A stretch of DNA of 49,318 nucleotides from Candidatus Rokuibacteriota bacterium. Its GTDB lineage: Bacteria > Methylomirabilota > Methylomirabilia > Rokubacteriales > CSP1-6. Where the stretch lies: positions 1 through 49,318 of the forward strand of contig QHSC01000083.1 in the NCBI GenBank assembly GCA_003220345.1. Reading direction: 5' to 3'. Below the pieces are notes generated by a model that saw nothing but the letters and a program-made list of their open reading frames with translations, was not told where the DNA came from and ran no database searches. Numbering within the stretch: the stretch's first letter is position 1; the number at the start of each line of letters is the position of its first letter. Below are positions 7,288-16,751 of the stretch, piece by piece. The translations under genes were made by a program, and so were the position numbers.

Positions 7288-8355
7288 TCAGAGCCTGACC
7301 GCGGAGCACTGCAGCACGGTCAGGACGACGGCGTCCCCGGGGCGGAACCGGCGCGTGATGGGCCCCGCCACGCGGAGGACGAGATCGCCGCCGTCGAGCT
7401 GGACCTGATAGTCCACGGCATCGCCGAGATAGCTCGCGCGCAGCACGGTGGCGCGGAGCACGTTCTCTCCCGCGCTCGAGGGCGGGGCGAGCGACGCGGG
7501 CCCGAGGGCGATCTGGTGGGGGCGAATGGAGAGCACCACCGGCCCCGGCGTGAGGTTGGCGTCGAAGACACGGAGACGGAGCGGGCCCCGCACGAAGGTG
7601 TCCGAGCGCTCGGCCGTCCCTTCGATCAGGTTCGTCTTGCCGATGAACTCGGCCACGAAGCGCGTGCGGGGGCGCTCGAAGAGCTCCTCGGCCGTGCCGA
7701 TCTGCGCCACGCGCCCCTGGTCGAGGACGGCTACCCGGTCCGAGATGACCATGGCCTCGCTCTGGTCGTGCGTCACGTAGAGGGTGGTGATCCCGAAGGT
7801 CTCGTGGAGCCGCCGGATCTCGAAGCGCATCTCCTCGCGCAGGCTCGCGTCGAGATTGCTCAGCGGCTCGTCGAGAAGAAGGATCTCGGGCTCGACCACG
7901 AGGGCCCGCGCCACGGCCACGCGCTGCTGCTGGCCGCCCGACAGCTCGCCCGGGTAGCGCTGCTCGTAGCCCGCGAGCTGGACGACGCGAAGCATCTCCG
8001 TGACTTTCCCCTCGCGCTCGGCCCTGGGCACGCCGTTGAAGCGGAGCCCGTACGCGACGTTCTGGGCGACGGTCATGTGCGGCCACAGCGCGTAGCTCTG
8101 GAAGATCATGCCCATCCGCCGCCGCTCGGGCGGGATGACCGTGGCGGGCGAGGAGAGACAGCGGTCTCCCACCCACACCTCGCCGCGGTCCGGCGAGAGA
8201 AAGCCCGCCACCACCCGGAGGGTGGTCGTCTTGCCGCAGCCCGACGGCCCGAGCAACGCCACCAGCTCGCCGGGCTTCACGTCGAGGTCGAGTCCATCGA
8301 CGGCGGCGACGTCGCCGTAGCGCTTGTGGAGCCCCCGGATGCTCACGCCGGGCAC
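7288..8355 (-). CDS. ABC transporter ATP-binding protein, PotA/FbpC family
   Basis: This 355-residue ATPase has Walker A GPSGCGKT (36-43), Q-loop FQSYALWPH, signature [10 protein letters not shown] (138-147), and Walker B ILLLDEP (158-164) followed by the D-loop and switch His in VTHDQSEA. The C-terminal third is a TOBE-like regulatory domain, as in FbpC, PotA and CysA. It energises the permease encoded just upstream (8363-10090), from which it is separated by 7 bp. It is the last gene of an MmgE/PrpD, binding protein, permease, ATPase operon. Confidence 0.94.
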   Translation of the reverse strand: MPGVSIRGLHKRYGDVAAVDGLDLDVKPGELVALLGPSGCGKTTTLRVVAGFLSPDRGEVWVGDRCLSSPATVIPPERRRMGMIFQSYALWPHMTVAQNVAYGLRFNGVPRAEREGKVTEMLRVVQLAGYEQRYPGELSGGQQQRVAVARALVVEPEILLLDEPLSNLDASLREEMRFEIRRLHETFGITTLYVTHDQSEAMVISDRVAVLDQGRVAQIGTAEELFERPRTRFVAEFIGKTNLIEGTAERSDTFVRGPLRLRVFDANLTPGPVVLSIRPHQIALGPASLAPPSSAGENVLRATVLRASYLGDAVDYQVQLDGGDLVLRVAGPITRRFRPGDAVVLTVLQCSAVRL

Positions 8356-8362
8356 GGCGCGG

Positions 8363-10090
8363 CTAGCCCGATCCGCCCGACGGGCGCGCTCCCAGCACGT
8401 CGCGCCCGAGAAGGGTCTGCATGAGGACGACGGCGAGGAAGGTGACGGCGAGCATGAAGAGACCGAGGACGGCGATGGCGCCGAACTGACCTTCCTCCTT
8501 GAGGTCGAAGATGACCACGGACATGACCTTGGTGTTCGGCGTGAAGAGCAGGATGGAGGCGGACAGCTCGCGGATCACTCCGATGAAGATGAAGCACCAG
8601 GTGGCGATGATGCCGCTTCGCGCGAGGGGGGCCGTGATCTCCCCGAGCACGCGGAGGCGCCCCGCCCCGAGGATACGCCCTGCCTCCTCGAGCTCGGGAT
8701 GGATGCCGCGAAAGGTCGCGTCGGACTGCGAGTAGCCCACGGGCATCTCCTTGGTCAGATAGGCCAGGAAGAGGATCCACAAGGTGCCGTAGAGCAGGAA
8801 GGGCGGCCGCGTGTAGGCGATGAAGAGCCCGACGGCGAGGACCACGCCCGGGATGACCACGGGCGCGAGGGCGAGGAAGGCCAGGAGCTGGTGGCCCACG
8901 ATGAGCCGCCGGTTCGTGATGTAGGCGAGGAGGGTGGCCAGCCCCGCGCCCACGCATGCGGTGAGGATGCCCAGCTCGAGGGTGTTGACGATGGCGGTCT
9001 GGGTCGAGACGGAGAGGAACGTGAACGACCAGTTTCCCAGCGTGACGTTGTCCCAGGTCAGCGGCTGCGCCCACGCGCGGGAAAAGGCCGCCTTGGCCAG
9101 GATTCCGTATGGCAAGAAGATCGCGCAGGCCATGACGGCGAGGCAGGCGAGGAGGGCGGGCTGTCGCCAGGGGCCGAGAGCGATCTGATGGCGCTGCCCG
9201 CCCTTGCCTCCCACCGCGGCATAGCCGCGCCTCCCGAGGAGCCTCTTCTGAAGGAAGAGGAGCAGCGCGGTGGCCAGGAGCAGGGGCACGGAGAAGGCCG
9301 CGGCCATCTCGACCTTGGGCGGGTACTGAAAGAGCGCCCAGATCTGCGTGGTGATCGTGTGAAAGCCCGCGGGCAGCGCGAGGATGGCGGGAGAGCCGAA
9401 GAGGGCGAGGGCCTGGAGCACGGAAAGGATGAAGCCGCTCAGGATGGCGGGGGCGACCATGGGCAGGGTCACGGTGAGGGCGACCCAGAGGCGGCTCGCG
9501 CCGAGGATGGAGGCGGCCTCTTCGAGATCGGAGGCGATCAGCTCGAGCGTGTTCACGATCATGATGTAGGCGTAGGGAAAGGTGTAGAGGGCGACCACGA
9601 AGATCAGCCCCGGCATCGTGAAGATATTGAGGAGGGGTGTCTCGGCGCCCGTGAGTTCCCGGTAGAGCTTGTTGAGATACCCGGCATTGGGGCCCGCGAG
9701 CATGACCCAGGCAAAGGCGCCGAGGAAGGGCGGCGTCACGAAGGAGGCCATGACGAGGCCGCGGATGACGCGCTTGCCCGGAAGATCGGTGCGCGCGGTC
9801 AGCCACGCCATGGGGGCGCCGATGGCGAGCGAGAGCAGGGCCGACCAGAAGGCGAGGACCACGGTGTTCCAGAGCGCCTTCTGGAGCCGGGCATCGGTGA
9901 AGACACGGGCGTAGTGCGCGAGGGTGAGACCGCCCTCGCCGCTCACGCTCAGATAGCCGAGCCAGGCGAGCGGGAGGAGCATGAGGAGCAGGAGGGCGGC
10001 CGCGGCGATGATCCAGACGGGGGCGGAGCGGTCCAGCCCCTCGAGCCGCGAGGGCAGGGGGCGTGCGGTGACCGTCAGCTCGCGCGCCAT
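8363..10090 (-). CDS. ABC transporter permease, FbpB-type (two fused permease domains)
   Basis: This inner-membrane protein of 575 residues has two BPD_transp_1 domains in tandem and about 12 membrane segments, the usual FbpB/SfuB arrangement. Each half has an EAA loop: EEAASILGASRLWVALTVTLP in the first and EEAGRILGAGRLRVLGEITAP in the second. The start is ATG 10090 (MARELTVTARPL). The frame remains open further upstream, but that part overlaps the binding-protein gene and is a shadow. It partners the ATPase at 7288-8355 and the binding protein at 10102-11115. Confidence 0.93.
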   Translation of the reverse strand: MARELTVTARPLPSRLEGLDRSAPVWIIAAAALLLLMLLPLAWLGYLSVSGEGGLTLAHYARVFTDARLQKALWNTVVLAFWSALLSLAIGAPMAWLTARTDLPGKRVIRGLVMASFVTPPFLGAFAWVMLAGPNAGYLNKLYRELTGAETPLLNIFTMPGLIFVVALYTFPYAYIMIVNTLELIASDLEEAASILGASRLWVALTVTLPMVAPAILSGFILSVLQALALFGSPAILALPAGFHTITTQIWALFQYPPKVEMAAAFSVPLLLATALLLFLQKRLLGRRGYAAVGGKGGQRHQIALGPWRQPALLACLAVMACAIFLPYGILAKAAFSRAWAQPLTWDNVTLGNWSFTFLSVSTQTAIVNTLELGILTACVGAGLATLLAYITNRRLIVGHQLLAFLALAPVVIPGVVLAVGLFIAYTRPPFLLYGTLWILFLAYLTKEMPVGYSQSDATFRGIHPELEEAGRILGAGRLRVLGEITAPLARSGIIATWCFIFIGVIRELSASILLFTPNTKVMSVVIFDLKEEGQFGAIAVLGLFMLAVTFLAVVLMQTLLGRDVLGARPSGGSG

Positions 10091-10101
10091 CGCGAGGGGT
10101 C

Positions 10102-11115
10102 TCAGGCCCCGAAGAACTCCACGAAGCGCGTCTTGATCTCCTCGTTGCGCTTCTCCAGCTCCTCGGGATCGACGAGGAGGAGCTTGAGCTCGCTGAGCTT
10201 CGGCCGGTCGGCGGGATACTTGACCTCGGGGTGCCCCGTGTAGAGGCCTTCGGTATCCGCGAGCACTTGCTGGATCTCGCGGCTGAAGAGGAAGTCCGTG
10301 AAGAGCTTGGCCGCGTTCGGATGGGGCGCGAAGATCGCGATGGCGGTGGGCGAGATGACGAGAGGCACGCCCTCCTTGGGGTAGACGATCTCCACCGGGT
10401 TTCCTTTCTTCTTGATCTGGTAGAAGGTGTAGTCCCCCCCGTTCACCGCCACCGGCCGCTCCCCCGAGGCGACCACGCCGGAGGGATCCACCGCGGACTG
10501 GACGAGCATGGGCTTGCTCTGCGCGAGCTGCTTGAAGTAATCCCAGCCGTGGAGGTGCACGAGGGCGAGCACGTGGGTGGCGATGACCCCGCTGTAACCC
10601 GGATGCGCCGTCACGAGCTTGCCTTTCCACTTGGGGTCGAGCAGGTCCTTCCACGTGCGCGGTGCCTCCGCCGCCGACACCGCCTTGGTGTTGTACGCGA
10701 TGACGGTGACGGTGGCGCGCAGGCCGTAGTGGTAGCCGTCCTTGTCCTTGAAGCTCGCGGGGAAGCGGTCGACGCCGGCCGGCGTGTGCTTCATGAGGAG
10801 CTTCTTCTCCTTCAGCAGCACGTAGTGCCCCGCGTCCGAGGTGTGGATCACGTCGACGTTCTTGATGTTGGCCTGCAGCTCCTGCATCACCCGCTGGAGG
10901 ATGCGCTGGGAGCCCGTGCGCTGCACCTCGACCTTGATCCCCGGGTAGGCCGTCTCGAAGAGCTTGGCCACCTTCTCCGAGCTGGTGAGGGCGAGCGAGG
11001 TGTACCAGACCACCTTGCCTTCCTTCTTCGCCGCCTCCACGCGCGCGTCCTGGGCGCAGGCGGGAGCGGCAGCGAAGAAGGCGGCGAGCACCGATAGTAC
11101 GAGAAGCTTGCGCAT
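10102..11115 (-). CDS. ABC transporter substrate-binding protein, FbpA/AfuA-like
   Basis: This periplasmic binding protein of about 337 residues has a Sec signal peptide (MRKLLVLSVLAAFFAAAPACAQ) and the FbpA-type opening EAAKKEGKVVWYTS. ATG 11115 is preferred over ATG 11121 because AGGGGA sits six bases before it and abuts the other. The paired tyrosines that hold ferric iron in classical FbpA are not evident, so iron is not a safe ligand. Co-transcription with an MmgE/PrpD enzyme makes a small organic acid an equally reasonable guess. Confidence 0.9.
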   Translation of the reverse strand: MRKLLVLSVLAAFFAAAPACAQDARVEAAKKEGKVVWYTSLALTSSEKVAKLFETAYPGIKVEVQRTGSQRILQRVMQELQANIKNVDVIHTSDAGHYVLLKEKKLLMKHTPAGVDRFPASFKDKDGYHYGLRATVTVIAYNTKAVSAAEAPRTWKDLLDPKWKGKLVTAHPGYSGVIATHVLALVHLHGWDYFKQLAQSKPMLVQSAVDPSGVVASGERPVAVNGGDYTFYQIKKKGNPVEIVYPKEGVPLVISPTAIAIFAPHPNAAKLFTDFLFSREIQQVLADTEGLYTGHPEVKYPADRPKLSELKLLLVDPEELEKRNEEIKTRFVEFFGA

Positions 11116-11125
11116 GGGCATTCCC

Positions 11126-12541
11126 CTAGGCGGTGAGAGATTCCATCAAGGGGGCGAGGCGCTCCAGCCGGTCGAGGCGGGCCACGGCCTCGACGACGCG
11201 GGCGGCCCGCGCCTCGGAGACGGCGAGGGTGGCATTGCCGCGGAACTTCGCCTCCATCTCCTCCCAGGTCATGGGCAGGTCGGGGCCTCCGCGTGGGCGA
11301 TCCTGCCGCTCCTCGAGCAGCCGCCCGTCGTCGAGGCGGATGGTGACGTCGCCGATGAACTGGCGCGGGTAGTCGATGCTCGGATCGATCTCGTACGATA
11401 CGCGCGAGGCCACCTGCAGCACCGCCTCGTCCCGCGCCGCCTCGTCGGTGAACTCGGCGAGTCCGGCGCGGCCTTTGACGAGGATGACCGCGAGCAGGTA
11501 GGGGAGGCTGAACTTCGCGGCATAGCCGTTGGGCGGCTTGTGCTTCGCCGCGAGGGGCTCCCAGAGGCGGGGCAGAGGTCCCTCCGCGGTGCGGCAGCGG
11601 ATCTGGGCGATCTGCTCGGGCTGGATCTTGTGCCGCTCGCGCAGCCTCAGCGCGCAGTCCATGTACGGTTGCGCGATGGAGCCGCACGGGTAGGGCTTGA
11701 AGGTCAGCTCCAGGAGCTCCCAGGCGCGCCCGAGCGTGCCGAGCAGCTCGTCCAGACGCGCGGCGTCGTGGCCGCCCGCGAAGGCCTGGTAGAAGCCGTG
11801 GGCGCCCTCGAAGACCGTTTCCGGCCCCGTGAAGCCGGACCGCGCGAGCAGCGCGGCCACGACGCCCGCATGGGCGGCCCAGCCCGGATGCAGCCGCTTC
11901 GTCCACGAGCCGTCCGTCAGGTATTCGATGATCCCGCCCGCCTGGCTTCCGCAGATCCCGAAGGCGGAGACGAGCTGGTCTTCCGTGAGTCCGCGGAGCC
12001 GGCCCGCGACGGCGGCCGCCGCGAAGCTTCCCGCGAGGGAGGTCGGGTGATAGTGGCGGGCGTGAAAGCGACCGGGCACGGCCAGCCCCACGCGGCACAT
12101 CACCTCGACTCCCGCGATCGCCGCCTCGAGGACGGCGCGACCGGAGGCGCCCGTGGCTTCGCCCACGGCCAGGGCCGTGGTCACGGCCACCGAGCCCGTG
12201 TGAACGATCGCATCCTCGCGCGTGTCGTCGAAGTCGAGGCCGTGGGCGAGCGTGCCGTTGGCGAGCACGGCATGCGACGCGCCCACGCGGGCGGCGGCGC
12301 CGATGAGGGTGCTCTCGGGGAGCCCGCCCAGGCTCTCGGTCGCTCGCAGGACGGCCCGGCCGAACTCCTCTTGCGACGAGGCCAGACAGCTCCCGATGAT
12401 GTCGAGAACGAGCTGCTTCGCCTTGTCCACGACGGGCGCGGGGACGTCATCCAGGGCCAGGCCGAGGGTGAAGCGCGCGTAGCGTCGGGCGACGGATGAA
12501 TGCGGCACGTGGGTTTGCCCGCCTCGTGGCGGGCGAGCCAT
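11126..12541 (-). CDS. MmgE/PrpD family protein
   Basis: This is about 471 residues of the MmgE/PrpD fold, which includes 2-methylcitrate dehydratase PrpD, cis-aconitate decarboxylase and related lyases or epimerases. Recognisable stretches are DIIGSCLASSQEEFGRAVL near the N-terminus, GASHAVLANGTLAHGLDFDDTRE, HYHPTSLAGSFAAAA, and LTFKPYPCGSIAQPYMDCAL. These are the conserved substrate-pocket segments of the family. The start is uncertain: ATG 12559, ATG 12541 or GTG 12508 are possible and none has a clear ribosome site. It leads the operon with the Fbp-type importer, separated from the binding-protein gene by about 10 bp, suggesting the enzyme acts on the imported compound. The exact reaction cannot be assigned. 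Confidence 0.88.
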   Translation of the reverse strand: MARPPRGGQTHVPHSSVARRYARFTLGLALDDVPAPVVDKAKQLVLDIIGSCLASSQEEFGRAVLRATESLGGLPESTLIGAAARVGASHAVLANGTLAHGLDFDDTREDAIVHTGSVAVTTALAVGEATGASGRAVLEAAIAGVEVMCRVGLAVPGRFHARHYHPTSLAGSFAAAAVAGRLRGLTEDQLVSAFGICGSQAGGIIEYLTDGSWTKRLHPGWAAHAGVVAALLARSGFTGPETVFEGAHGFYQAFAGGHDAARLDELLGTLGRAWELLELTFKPYPCGSIAQPYMDCALRLRERHKIQPEQIAQIRCRTAEGPLPRLWEPLAAKHKPPNGYAAKFSLPYLLAVILVKGRAGLAEFTDEAARDEAVLQVASRVSYEIDPSIDYPRQFIGDVTIRLDDGRLLEERQDRPRGGPDLPMTWEEMEAKFRGNATLAVSEARAARVVEAVARLDRLERLAPLMESLTA

Positions 12542-12697
12542 TTCTACTGAAGGCGCCACGACCTGTCAAGACAATCCGTGCCCGGCAACTATGCGATTTG
12601 GCGCCGGGAGATCGCGACGCACCGTGCGGAGGGCCCTCCTCGGACGCGAGCCGTCGGAAGCTTGGCGGGCGGAGGCTCCGTGATATGGTGGAAATCT

Positions 12698-13633
12698 ATG
12701 TCCCTTTCGCTCGACCTCATCCGCAGACTCGAAGCCAACGTGAGCCGCGCCCTCGTGGGCAAGCCCGAGGCCGTGCGGCTGGCCGTGGTGGGTCTGCTCG
12801 CCCGCGGCCACATCCTCATCGAGGACGTGCCCGGGGTGGGCAAGACCACGCTGGCCGCGGCCCTCGCCCGCTCCATCGGCGCCGGCTTCCAGCGCATCCA
12901 GTTCACCTCCGACATGCTGCCCTCGGACGTGATCGGCGTCAGCATCTGGGAGCCGACCAAGAGCGAGTTCGTCTTCAAGCCGGGGCCGCTCTTCACCAAT
13001 ATCGTGCTCGCCGACGAGATCAACCGCACAACGCCCAAGACGCAGTCGAGCCTGCTCGAAGCCATGAACGAAGCGCAGGTCTCGCTCGATCATTCGACCT
13101 ACCCGCTTCCCCAGCCCTTCATGGTGCTGGCGACCCAGAATCCACGCGAGCACGAGGGCACGTATCCTTTGCCCGAGTCTCAGCTCGACCGCTTTCTCCT
13201 GAGAATCCGCATCGGCTATCCGGGCGCTCTCGACGAGAAGGCCGTGCTGCGCGGCGCCGGCTCGCCCGGCCTCGAGACGCTCGTGCCCGTGCTGGATGGA
13301 CGCGAGGTGCTGGCGCTCCAGGAAGAGGCCGAAGGCGTGCGGGCAGAGGAGTCCGTGCTCGACTACCTCATGGCCCTCGTCGAGGCCACCCGTGTCTCCC
13401 CGCTGCTCTCGCTGGGGGTGAGCCCGCGCGGATCGCTGGCGCTCCTGCGCACGGCCCGCGCCCATGCCCTCATCGACGGCCGCGACTACCTCGTGCCCGA
13501 CGACGTGAAGCGTTTGGCCGTCGCCGCTCTCGCGCACCGGGTCCTCCTCAAGGGCCGCACGGCGCAGGGCAGCGGCATGGACGGCGAGGCGATCCTCCGA
13601 TCGATCGTCCAGGACGTACCCGTCCCGCGCTGA
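12698..13633 (+). CDS. MoxR family AAA+ ATPase
   Basis: This 311-residue cytoplasmic chaperone-like ATPase starts at MSLSLDLIRRLEANV. Walker A DVPGVGKT is at 43-50, Walker B IVLADEINR at 102-110, and the sensor/Arg-finger region includes ATQNPREHEGTYPLPESQLDRF, all diagnostic of MoxR. ATG 12698 follows GGTGGA. The frame opens upstream at 12578, but that part is unlike the family. It heads a MoxR, DUF58, transglutaminase cluster, a widely conserved trio in which MoxR is thought to help mature or insert partner proteins. Confidence 0.94.
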   Translation: MSLSLDLIRRLEANVSRALVGKPEAVRLAVVGLLARGHILIEDVPGVGKTTLAAALARSIGAGFQRIQFTSDMLPSDVIGVSIWEPTKSEFVFKPGPLFTNIVLADEINRTTPKTQSSLLEAMNEAQVSLDHSTYPLPQPFMVLATQNPREHEGTYPLPESQLDRFLLRIRIGYPGALDEKAVLRGAGSPGLETLVPVLDGREVLALQEEAEGVRAEESVLDYLMALVEATRVSPLLSLGVSPRGSLALLRTARAHALIDGRDYLVPDDVKRLAVAALAHRVLLKGRTAQGSGMDGEAILRSIVQDVPVPR

Positions 13634-13646
13634 TCCCGAGGCTGCC

Positions 13647-14678
13647 ATGAGGTGGGTCCCGAAGCGGACCTGGAGAGACAGCGAATGGTGGTGGCGGCCC
13701 TTCCGGCCGCGCCGGACCATCTGGCCCACCCGCGACGGCTGGTGGTGCCTGCTCGTCGTCATCGGGCTCGGCGTGGCCGCCATCAACACCGGCAACAATC
13801 TCCTCTATCTCCTCGTCTCGCTCCTCCTGAGCCTGATCGTCGTGTCCGGCGTGCTCTCGGAGCAGTCCATGCGCGGCGTGCACCTGGAGGCCGAGATTCC
13901 CGAGGAGATCTATGCGGGCGCGCCCGCCCTCTTCGGCGCGCTGGTCCAGAACGGCAAGCGCTGGCTCACCTCGTACTCCGTCACCCTCGAGCTCCTTGCG
14001 CGCGGCGGCCCCGCCCGTTTCATCTACGTGCCGAGGCTCGAGGCGGGCGCCGAGCGCTTCGTGACCTGGGAGGTGACCCTGCCCGCGCGCGGCCGCCACC
14101 GGCTGGCCGGCATCCGGCTGACCACGCGCTTTCCCTTCGGCCTCTTCGTCAAGGCGAGCCGGGTCATGCTCGAGGCAGACGTGCTCGTGTTCCCCGCCGT
14201 CCAGCCCATCTCGGCCGAAGCGCTTCAGCGGCTCGTGGGCTCGGGCACGGCCTCGGCGCGCCGGCGCGGGCGCGGCCACGATCTCTACAATCTCCGCGCC
14301 TACCGGCCGGGCGACGATCCGCGCCACATTCACTGGCGCTCGAGCGCGAAGACCGAGCAGCTCGTCGTGCGCGAGATGGAGGCCGAGACCACCGAGGACA
14401 CGCGCATCGTCCTCCGGGGCACGGGCGCGCAGGATCCGGCCCGGCTCGAAGCCGCGCTGTCCGAGGCCGCCTCCGCCACCGTGCATCTGATCCGCGCCGG
14501 CTCGGGCGTGGAGCTGGTCGGGCGCGGGATCGTGGTGCCTCTCGGCCGCGGACCGGGGCAGTCACGGCGCATCCTGACCGCCCTCGCCCTCTACCACCCG
14601 GGGGCGTTCCGCGCCGCCCCCGACACTCATGCGCGGGGCTGGCGCTCGCTCCGCGAGCTCCACATCGAGCTCGGCTGA
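13647..14678 (+). CDS. DUF58 domain-containing membrane-anchored protein
   Basis: This 343-residue protein has two closely spaced N-terminal membrane segments at about 32-70. The DUF58 core follows, with the signature YRPGDDPRHIHWRSSAKTEQL near residues 218-236. DUF58 proteins are usual partners of MoxR ATPases and often have a von Willebrand A-like fold. The gene begins 13 bp after moxR and its stop overlaps the next start by one base (TGATG), so translation is probably coupled. Confidence 0.92.
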   Translation: MRWVPKRTWRDSEWWWRPFRPRRTIWPTRDGWWCLLVVIGLGVAAINTGNNLLYLLVSLLLSLIVVSGVLSEQSMRGVHLEAEIPEEIYAGAPALFGALVQNGKRWLTSYSVTLELLARGGPARFIYVPRLEAGAERFVTWEVTLPARGRHRLAGIRLTTRFPFGLFVKASRVMLEADVLVFPAVQPISAEALQRLVGSGTASARRRGRGHDLYNLRAYRPGDDPRHIHWRSSAKTEQLVVREMEAETTEDTRIVLRGTGAQDPARLEAALSEAASATVHLIRAGSGVELVGRGIVVPLGRGPGQSRRILTALALYHPGAFRAAPDTHARGWRSLRELHIELG

Positions 14679-16735
14679 TGCGCGCGCTCCTGGCCCTCCG
14701 GCTCATCACCTATCTTCTCGTGTGCGCGGGTGTGGGGGCCCTCGCCCTGGCCGGGCTCCTCGCGCCCCTGGGCACCGCCATCGTGGCCCTCGCCCTGCTC
14801 GGCAACTGGTGCATCGATCAGGTGCGCGAGCGCCTGCCCGTGCGCCCCACCCTCGGCTGGGCCCTCATCGTGACCGCGGCCATCGCCATCGTCCTCGATC
14901 TCTTCTATCTCGCGCAGACCATCCTGGACGGCATGGTCCACCTGCTGCTCTTTCTCATTCTCCTCCGACTCTTCCGCCGGCGCTCCCTCAAGGACCTGCG
15001 AGACGCGGGCTTCCTCTCGTTCTTCATGCTCGTGGCGGCCTCCGCCGTCACCTTCAACGTGAGCTTCCTCTTCGTCTTCATCGCCTTTCTCATCCTGGGG
15101 ACCTGGATGCTCATCCTCCACCACCTCGTCTCGGAGGCTTCGCTCTCGGCGGGGGCGAGCCCCGAGGTGGCGGCGGGCGGCATCGGCCCGCGGAGCCCCC
15201 TCTTCCGCGTCTCGCTGGTGGCGGCGGCCGGCACCTTCGCGCTGGCCGGGATGATGTTCTTCATCATCCCGCGCGTGGGCCAGGCCACCCTGCCCTTCCG
15301 CGCCGAGCTGGGGCGGCGCATCTCGGGCTTCACCGACCACGTGGAGCTCGGCGCCTATGGCGAGATCGAGACCGACACCACCGTGGTGATGCGTGTGCGA
15401 TTCCCCGACGACCTCAAGGACCCCGAGCGCCTGCCCAATCTCCGGTGGCGCGGACTCGTCTTCGATTCCTTCGATGGTCGCGTGTGGACGGCGGGCGAGC
15501 GTCAGCGTCTCCTCCTGCGTCGCGAGGCCACGGGCGAGTTCGCCATCGCCGCTCCGCGCGGCACCGGGCCCATCGTCCGCCAGGAGATCTTCCTCGACCC
15601 CATCGGCACGGATGCGGTCTTCGTGGCGCCGCGGGCGCTCCGCGTCGAATTGCGCGGGGGCGCGCTCGGGCTCGACGACATGGGCAGCGTCACCGTGCCC
15701 ACGCCCTCCGCCCGCCTCCAGTACACCGTCGACTCGGAGCTCGAGATGTCCCCGCCGCGGGGCCTGCGCGAGGGCGGGCCGCGCGCGGCCACGGCCGCGC
15801 AGGCCCGCTATCTCCAGCTTCCGCCGCTCGCCGAGCGCATCCCCGCCCTGGCGCGGGAGGTGACGGCGGGCAGCCGAAGCTCCTACGAGGCCGCCCTCAA
15901 GCTGAATCACTACCTCTCCACCCAGTTCAAGTACACCCTCGTGATCAAGCAGCAGAGCGAGCTCGAGCCCCTCGAGGAGTTCCTCTTCGTGCGCCGCTCC
16001 GGCAACTGCGAGTACTTCGCTGCCTCGCTGGCCGTGATGCTGCGCAGCCTGGGCATTCCCGCGCGAGTGGTCGCCGGTTTTCAGCGAGGAGAGTGGAATC
16101 CCTACGGACGCTACTTCATGGTGCGCCTCAAGGACGCGCACTCCTGGGTCGAGGCCTACTTCGACGGCGCGGGCTGGGTCTCCCTCGATCCATCCCCGCG
16201 CGCCGAGCTGGAGAGCGCGCAGTTCGGACCGAATCTCTTCGCCCTCCACCTCGACGCCCTCCGCATGCGCTGGTATCGCTACGTCGTCAACTGGAGCCTG
16301 CGGGACCAGATCGGGGTGGCCGCCTCCGCCCAGCGCGAGGTGATGCACTGGAGCGCCTGGCTCAAGGAATCGCGGGAATCGCTGCGAAGCGTGCCCCGCG
16401 CCGTGGTCGTGGTCTCCGCGGTGGCCGTGCTCGCCCTTCTGGTCGTTCTCTGGCGCGGGGGGCCGAGCGCGGCAGGGCACGCGCGGGGCCCGGGCAGCCC
16501 GCGCTTCTACCTCCAGGCCCTCCGCGCGTTGAGGCGGCGCGGCTTCCGCCGCGGGGCGGGGGAGACCGCGCGCGAGTTCCGGCAGCGCGTCGCCGAGGAG
16601 GCGCCCGCCTTCGCGGAGCCGCTGCAGCGGCTGACCGCTGTCTATGAAGGGTGCCGCTTCGGCGGACGCGCCCTCGGTCCGGACGAGGGCGCGCTGGTCG
16701 AAGCCGCGCTCGCCGAGCTTCGCCGCCGTCGCTGA
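14678..16735 (+). CDS. TgpA-type transmembrane transglutaminase-like protein
   Basis: This 685-residue protein has a block of about six N-terminal membrane segments, a periplasmic region with a transglutaminase-like domain, then a further membrane segment near 590 and a DUF4129-like tail. The catalytic triad is visible: Cys444 in GNCEYFA, His488 in DAHSWVEAYF, Asp504 in SLDPSP. ATG 14678 is embedded in TGATG with the DUF58 stop. The TgpA of Pseudomonas aeruginosa is essential and periplasmic. Here the protein likely processes or crosslinks envelope proteins together with MoxR and DUF58. Confidence 0.93.
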   Translation: MRALLALRLITYLLVCAGVGALALAGLLAPLGTAIVALALLGNWCIDQVRERLPVRPTLGWALIVTAAIAIVLDLFYLAQTILDGMVHLLLFLILLRLFRRRSLKDLRDAGFLSFFMLVAASAVTFNVSFLFVFIAFLILGTWMLILHHLVSEASLSAGASPEVAAGGIGPRSPLFRVSLVAAAGTFALAGMMFFIIPRVGQATLPFRAELGRRISGFTDHVELGAYGEIETDTTVVMRVRFPDDLKDPERLPNLRWRGLVFDSFDGRVWTAGERQRLLLRREATGEFAIAAPRGTGPIVRQEIFLDPIGTDAVFVAPRALRVELRGGALGLDDMGSVTVPTPSARLQYTVDSELEMSPPRGLREGGPRAATAAQARYLQLPPLAERIPALAREVTAGSRSSYEAALKLNHYLSTQFKYTLVIKQQSELEPLEEFLFVRRSGNCEYFAASLAVMLRSLGIPARVVAGFQRGEWNPYGRYFMVRLKDAHSWVEAYFDGAGWVSLDPSPRAELESAQFGPNLFALHLDALRMRWYRYVVNWSLRDQIGVAASAQREVMHWSAWLKESRESLRSVPRAVVVVSAVAVLALLVVLWRGGPSAAGHARGPGSPRFYLQALRALRRRGFRRGAGETAREFRQRVAEEAPAFAEPLQRLTAVYEGCRFGGRALGPDEGALVEAALAELRRRR

Positions 16736-16751
16736 GCGCGGCCCGCGTCTC

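Noticed and set aside
8324-10243. A 639-codon plus-strand frame, and similar long frames opposite 14627-16762 and 17564-19507
   Set aside because: Each is antisense to a recognised gene and shows charge-rich low complexity without family features.
10102-11115. Calling the binding protein a ferric-iron FbpA
   Set aside because: The iron-binding tyrosine pair is not evident and the operon carries an MmgE/PrpD enzyme.
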